From contig NZ_QGGV01000007.1 of assembly GCF_003148765.1 (NCBI RefSeq), forward strand, positions 141,240-205,239: a stretch of DNA of 64,000 nucleotides. Reading direction: 5' to 3'. This DNA comes from Silicimonas algicola. Lineage in GTDB: Bacteria > Pseudomonadota > Alphaproteobacteria > Rhodobacterales > Rhodobacteraceae. This document shows positions 62,869 through 64,000 of this stretch, in pieces. The position numbers and the translations under genes are program-made. The notes under the pieces were generated by a model. It ran no database searches. It was given only the letters and a program-made list of their open reading frames with translations, and was not told where the DNA came from. Within the stretch, counting starts at the first letter, position 1, and every line of letters begins with the position of its first letter.

Positions 62869-63299
62869 TGCGGTAACAGGTAACGCATGGGAACACGAAA
62901 TCGGCAAACGATGCTTGCGCGCGTGTATGGTGTGTTTTTCCCAAAAAGCGTTCCGTTCCGTTACCCGTTACTCGAAGCAAGTGCAAAGTTGCCCGAGCCT
63001 CCGCAAATTTGCGGACCCTGCCGAGGGGGTACCCCCTACCCCCCAGCAGATATTGCGCATGCAGCAGTCACACCGGTCAGGGATCGCGCTCGGTGTCAGA
63101 GTTTTGACCATCCCCCCGGGGGCGGGAGGGTCAACCTCCCCAGCCTCCGCCTTCCTGACGGCTATGAAAGAAATATCAAACCCCACTTTTCGCGCACGCG
63201 CGCATCACGCGCGGGGGGCGGGACGAAAGTCCACAGCCTCCGTCGCCCTGACCGGCGCGCCGGGCGGAAAACTTTCACATTCACAAAATGGAGAATCAG
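62869..63299. other. Palindrome-rich gap after the primase, possible origin
   Basis: 431 bases without a convincing gene. It contains inverted GTAAC-type repeats (62873-62885 and 62959-62971), a 16-bp perfect palindrome TCCGCAAATTTGCGGA (63000-63015), AGGGGGTACCCCCT (63024-63037) and an imperfect 10-bp hairpin at 63104-63134. In P4-type elements the replication origin has iterons bound by the primase-helicase, and may lie close to its gene, so an origin or packaging signal here is plausible. The open frames through this stretch show no coding character. Confidence 0.55.
63000..63037. repeat. Two adjacent perfect palindromes
   Basis: TCCGCAAATTTGCGGA (63000-63015) and AGGGGGTACCCCCT (63024-63037), 8 bases apart, in the post-primase gap. 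Confidence 0.7.
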
Positions 63300-63362
63300 A
63301 TGGAAGGACGTCCTAGAAAGCCGCTTGCCCTGGCAGTCGTCCAAGGCACTGCATTGTTCTGA
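63300..63362 (+). pseudogene. Start of a terminase-small-subunit-like gene, stopped after 20 codons
   Basis: MEGRPRKPLALAVVQGTALF then TGA. GGAGA lies 5 bases before the ATG. The opening GRPRKPxAL...QGT is close to the start of P27-family phage terminase small subunits (GRPPKPTALKxLxGN pattern). Sequence after the stop shows no continuation I can follow in any frame, so it looks truncated or broken. Confidence 0.4.
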
Positions 63363-63464
63363 AGTCGACCGACTAGTTCGGCTCCGCACCTGCGCCGGTT
63401 GCTCACCCCGCGCCGAACGGCGTAACAGAAACGATCGAGACTCTAATCGCCACCGGATGAAAAT

Positions 63465-63677
63465 TCAGTGGCAGGTCAGAGTTCTTCTGGAAACGTCGAG
63501 CGTAAGCGCTAGGTCCGACACAGTTGGGGGACGCATGGCTTCGGTTGTGACCGTGATCCTTTGGCCATTGCGCCTAGCTGTTTCGGTCTTCTCGTACTCA
63601 AGACCTCTAAAATACGCCTCAATGCGCGTCTCAAGCTCGTCGACTGACTTGAAAACTGTTGTGCCTCGCGTAGCCAT
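63465..63677 (-). pseudogene. DNA-packaging (terminase small subunit)-like fragment
   Basis: 70 codons from ATG 63677, starting MATRGTTVFKSVDELETRIE. The order ELETRIEAYF, then PPTVSDLALTLDVSRRTL resembles the N-terminal HTH part of phage DNA-packaging proteins. The frame stops right after SRRTLTCH, where relatives continue for 60 or more residues. It points toward the other terminase-like start, and between them nothing is intact. Confidence 0.45.
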
Positions 63678-63784
63678 CACAAGTACACTAGCATGCGACC
63701 GAGCGCCCTTCCAAAGGTTGGGCTGCCAATTGCCCGGCGTGCTTGCACGTCTCGCTCAGATCTTAGCAATAATCCAATGATGAG

Positions 63785-64000
63785 CTACAATGACCGCCCG
63801 TGATCATCAGCCATCCGACTGCTTTGTTCAGATGACCGGGTCGAGCGCAAGATGACCGTTACGCGCGGCCCGGCCTTTAGGCGTGCAGCAAGGCTCCCCT
63901 GGTCACGGAACGCCTCCCAGTTCCAATAGAGGTCGTCCGTCCCGCCGCCTTCCGAAATCCGGTCGGTGAGAAGAATGGCGGTGGCGGCGATGAAGGCGGG
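63785..64000 (-). CDS. Partial open frame running off the right edge
   Basis: 71 codons readable, beginning outside the window: PAFIAATAILLTDRISEGGG, later TDDLYWNWEAFRD, ending MADDHGRSL before a stop at 63785. GC-rich codons like the host genes. Family unknown. It may be the first host gene right of the element or an element gene. Confidence 0.4.
   Translation of the reverse strand, partial: PAFIAATAILLTDRISEGGGTDDLYWNWEAFRDQGSLAARLKAGPRVTVILRSTRSSEQSSRMADDHGRSL

Noticed and set aside
62861..63316. Frame overlapping the primase end (MTDAVTGNAWEHEIGK...)
   Set aside because: An ATG overlaps the primase stop, but the translation runs through the palindromes and has no coding character; kept as non-coding.
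62887..63780. 297-codon plus-strand frame across the element end
   Set aside because: Crosses both terminase-like remnants in another frame and has irregular composition; judged accidental.

Overview
The window is GC-rich, gene-dense DNA that reads like an alphaproteobacterium of the Rhodobacteraceae (Roseobacter/Rhodobacter) type. The evidence is indirect: a TAXI-TRAP transporter with its DUF1850 partner, a TctABC transporter, several solute ABC systems under GntR regulators, an HWE/HisKA_2-type kinase, a one-piece PutA and a P4-type integrase typical of that group. No rRNA, tRNA or CRISPR array was seen.

Layout. 0-5.1 kb: a GntR regulator beside a fumarylpyruvate-hydrolase-like gene and a NitT/TauT-type ABC importer with two different permeases. 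5.1-12 kb (minus): an envelope signalling set made of a Ser/Thr kinase, a PP2C phosphatase, a phosphate-binding-protein/OmpA fusion and a PilJ-like exported protein. 12.2-15.8 kb: putA. 15.9-19.3 kb: TAXI-TRAP importer. 19.4-23.9 kb: livKHMGF importer. 24-31.3 kb (minus): a catabolic operon (FAH hydrolase, LVIVD propeller protein, aldo/keto reductase, alpha/beta hydrolase, TctC, TctB, TctA) with a divergent GntR regulator. 32-35 kb: cation/proton antiporter and a kinase/receiver pair. 35-38 kb: MFS exporter, an unknown protein and an unusual LysR-headed regulator. 38-39.2 kb: AT-richer DNA with strong inverted repeats and no secure gene. 39.2-43.4 kb: ugpBAEC.

43.6-58 kb is a block of envelope, ion-homeostasis and small stress-type genes: an epimerase/SPW/VKOR-like fusion, a CaCA exchanger, two paralogous LPAG(E/D)YE small proteins, a transglutaminase, a seven-repeat WxC secreted protein, a Crp/Fnr regulator, MgtC, a nuclease, TrkH, DUF475 and ExoD. 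Several of its intergenic regions carry a palindrome close to CTRACC-TG-nGTCAG, which has the TGA-N6-TCA geometry of Crp/Fnr operators.

58.3-63.8 kb is a compact, decaying P4-like satellite or prophage: frameshifted P4-type integrase, AlpA-like regulator, small genes, a P4/D5-type primase-helicase, a palindrome-rich possible origin and two truncated terminase-small-subunit-like starts. An open frame runs off the right edge. A recurring feature is a GC-rich hairpin directly after four of the five transporter binding-protein genes, suggesting that binding-protein mRNA is kept in excess of the membrane subunits.
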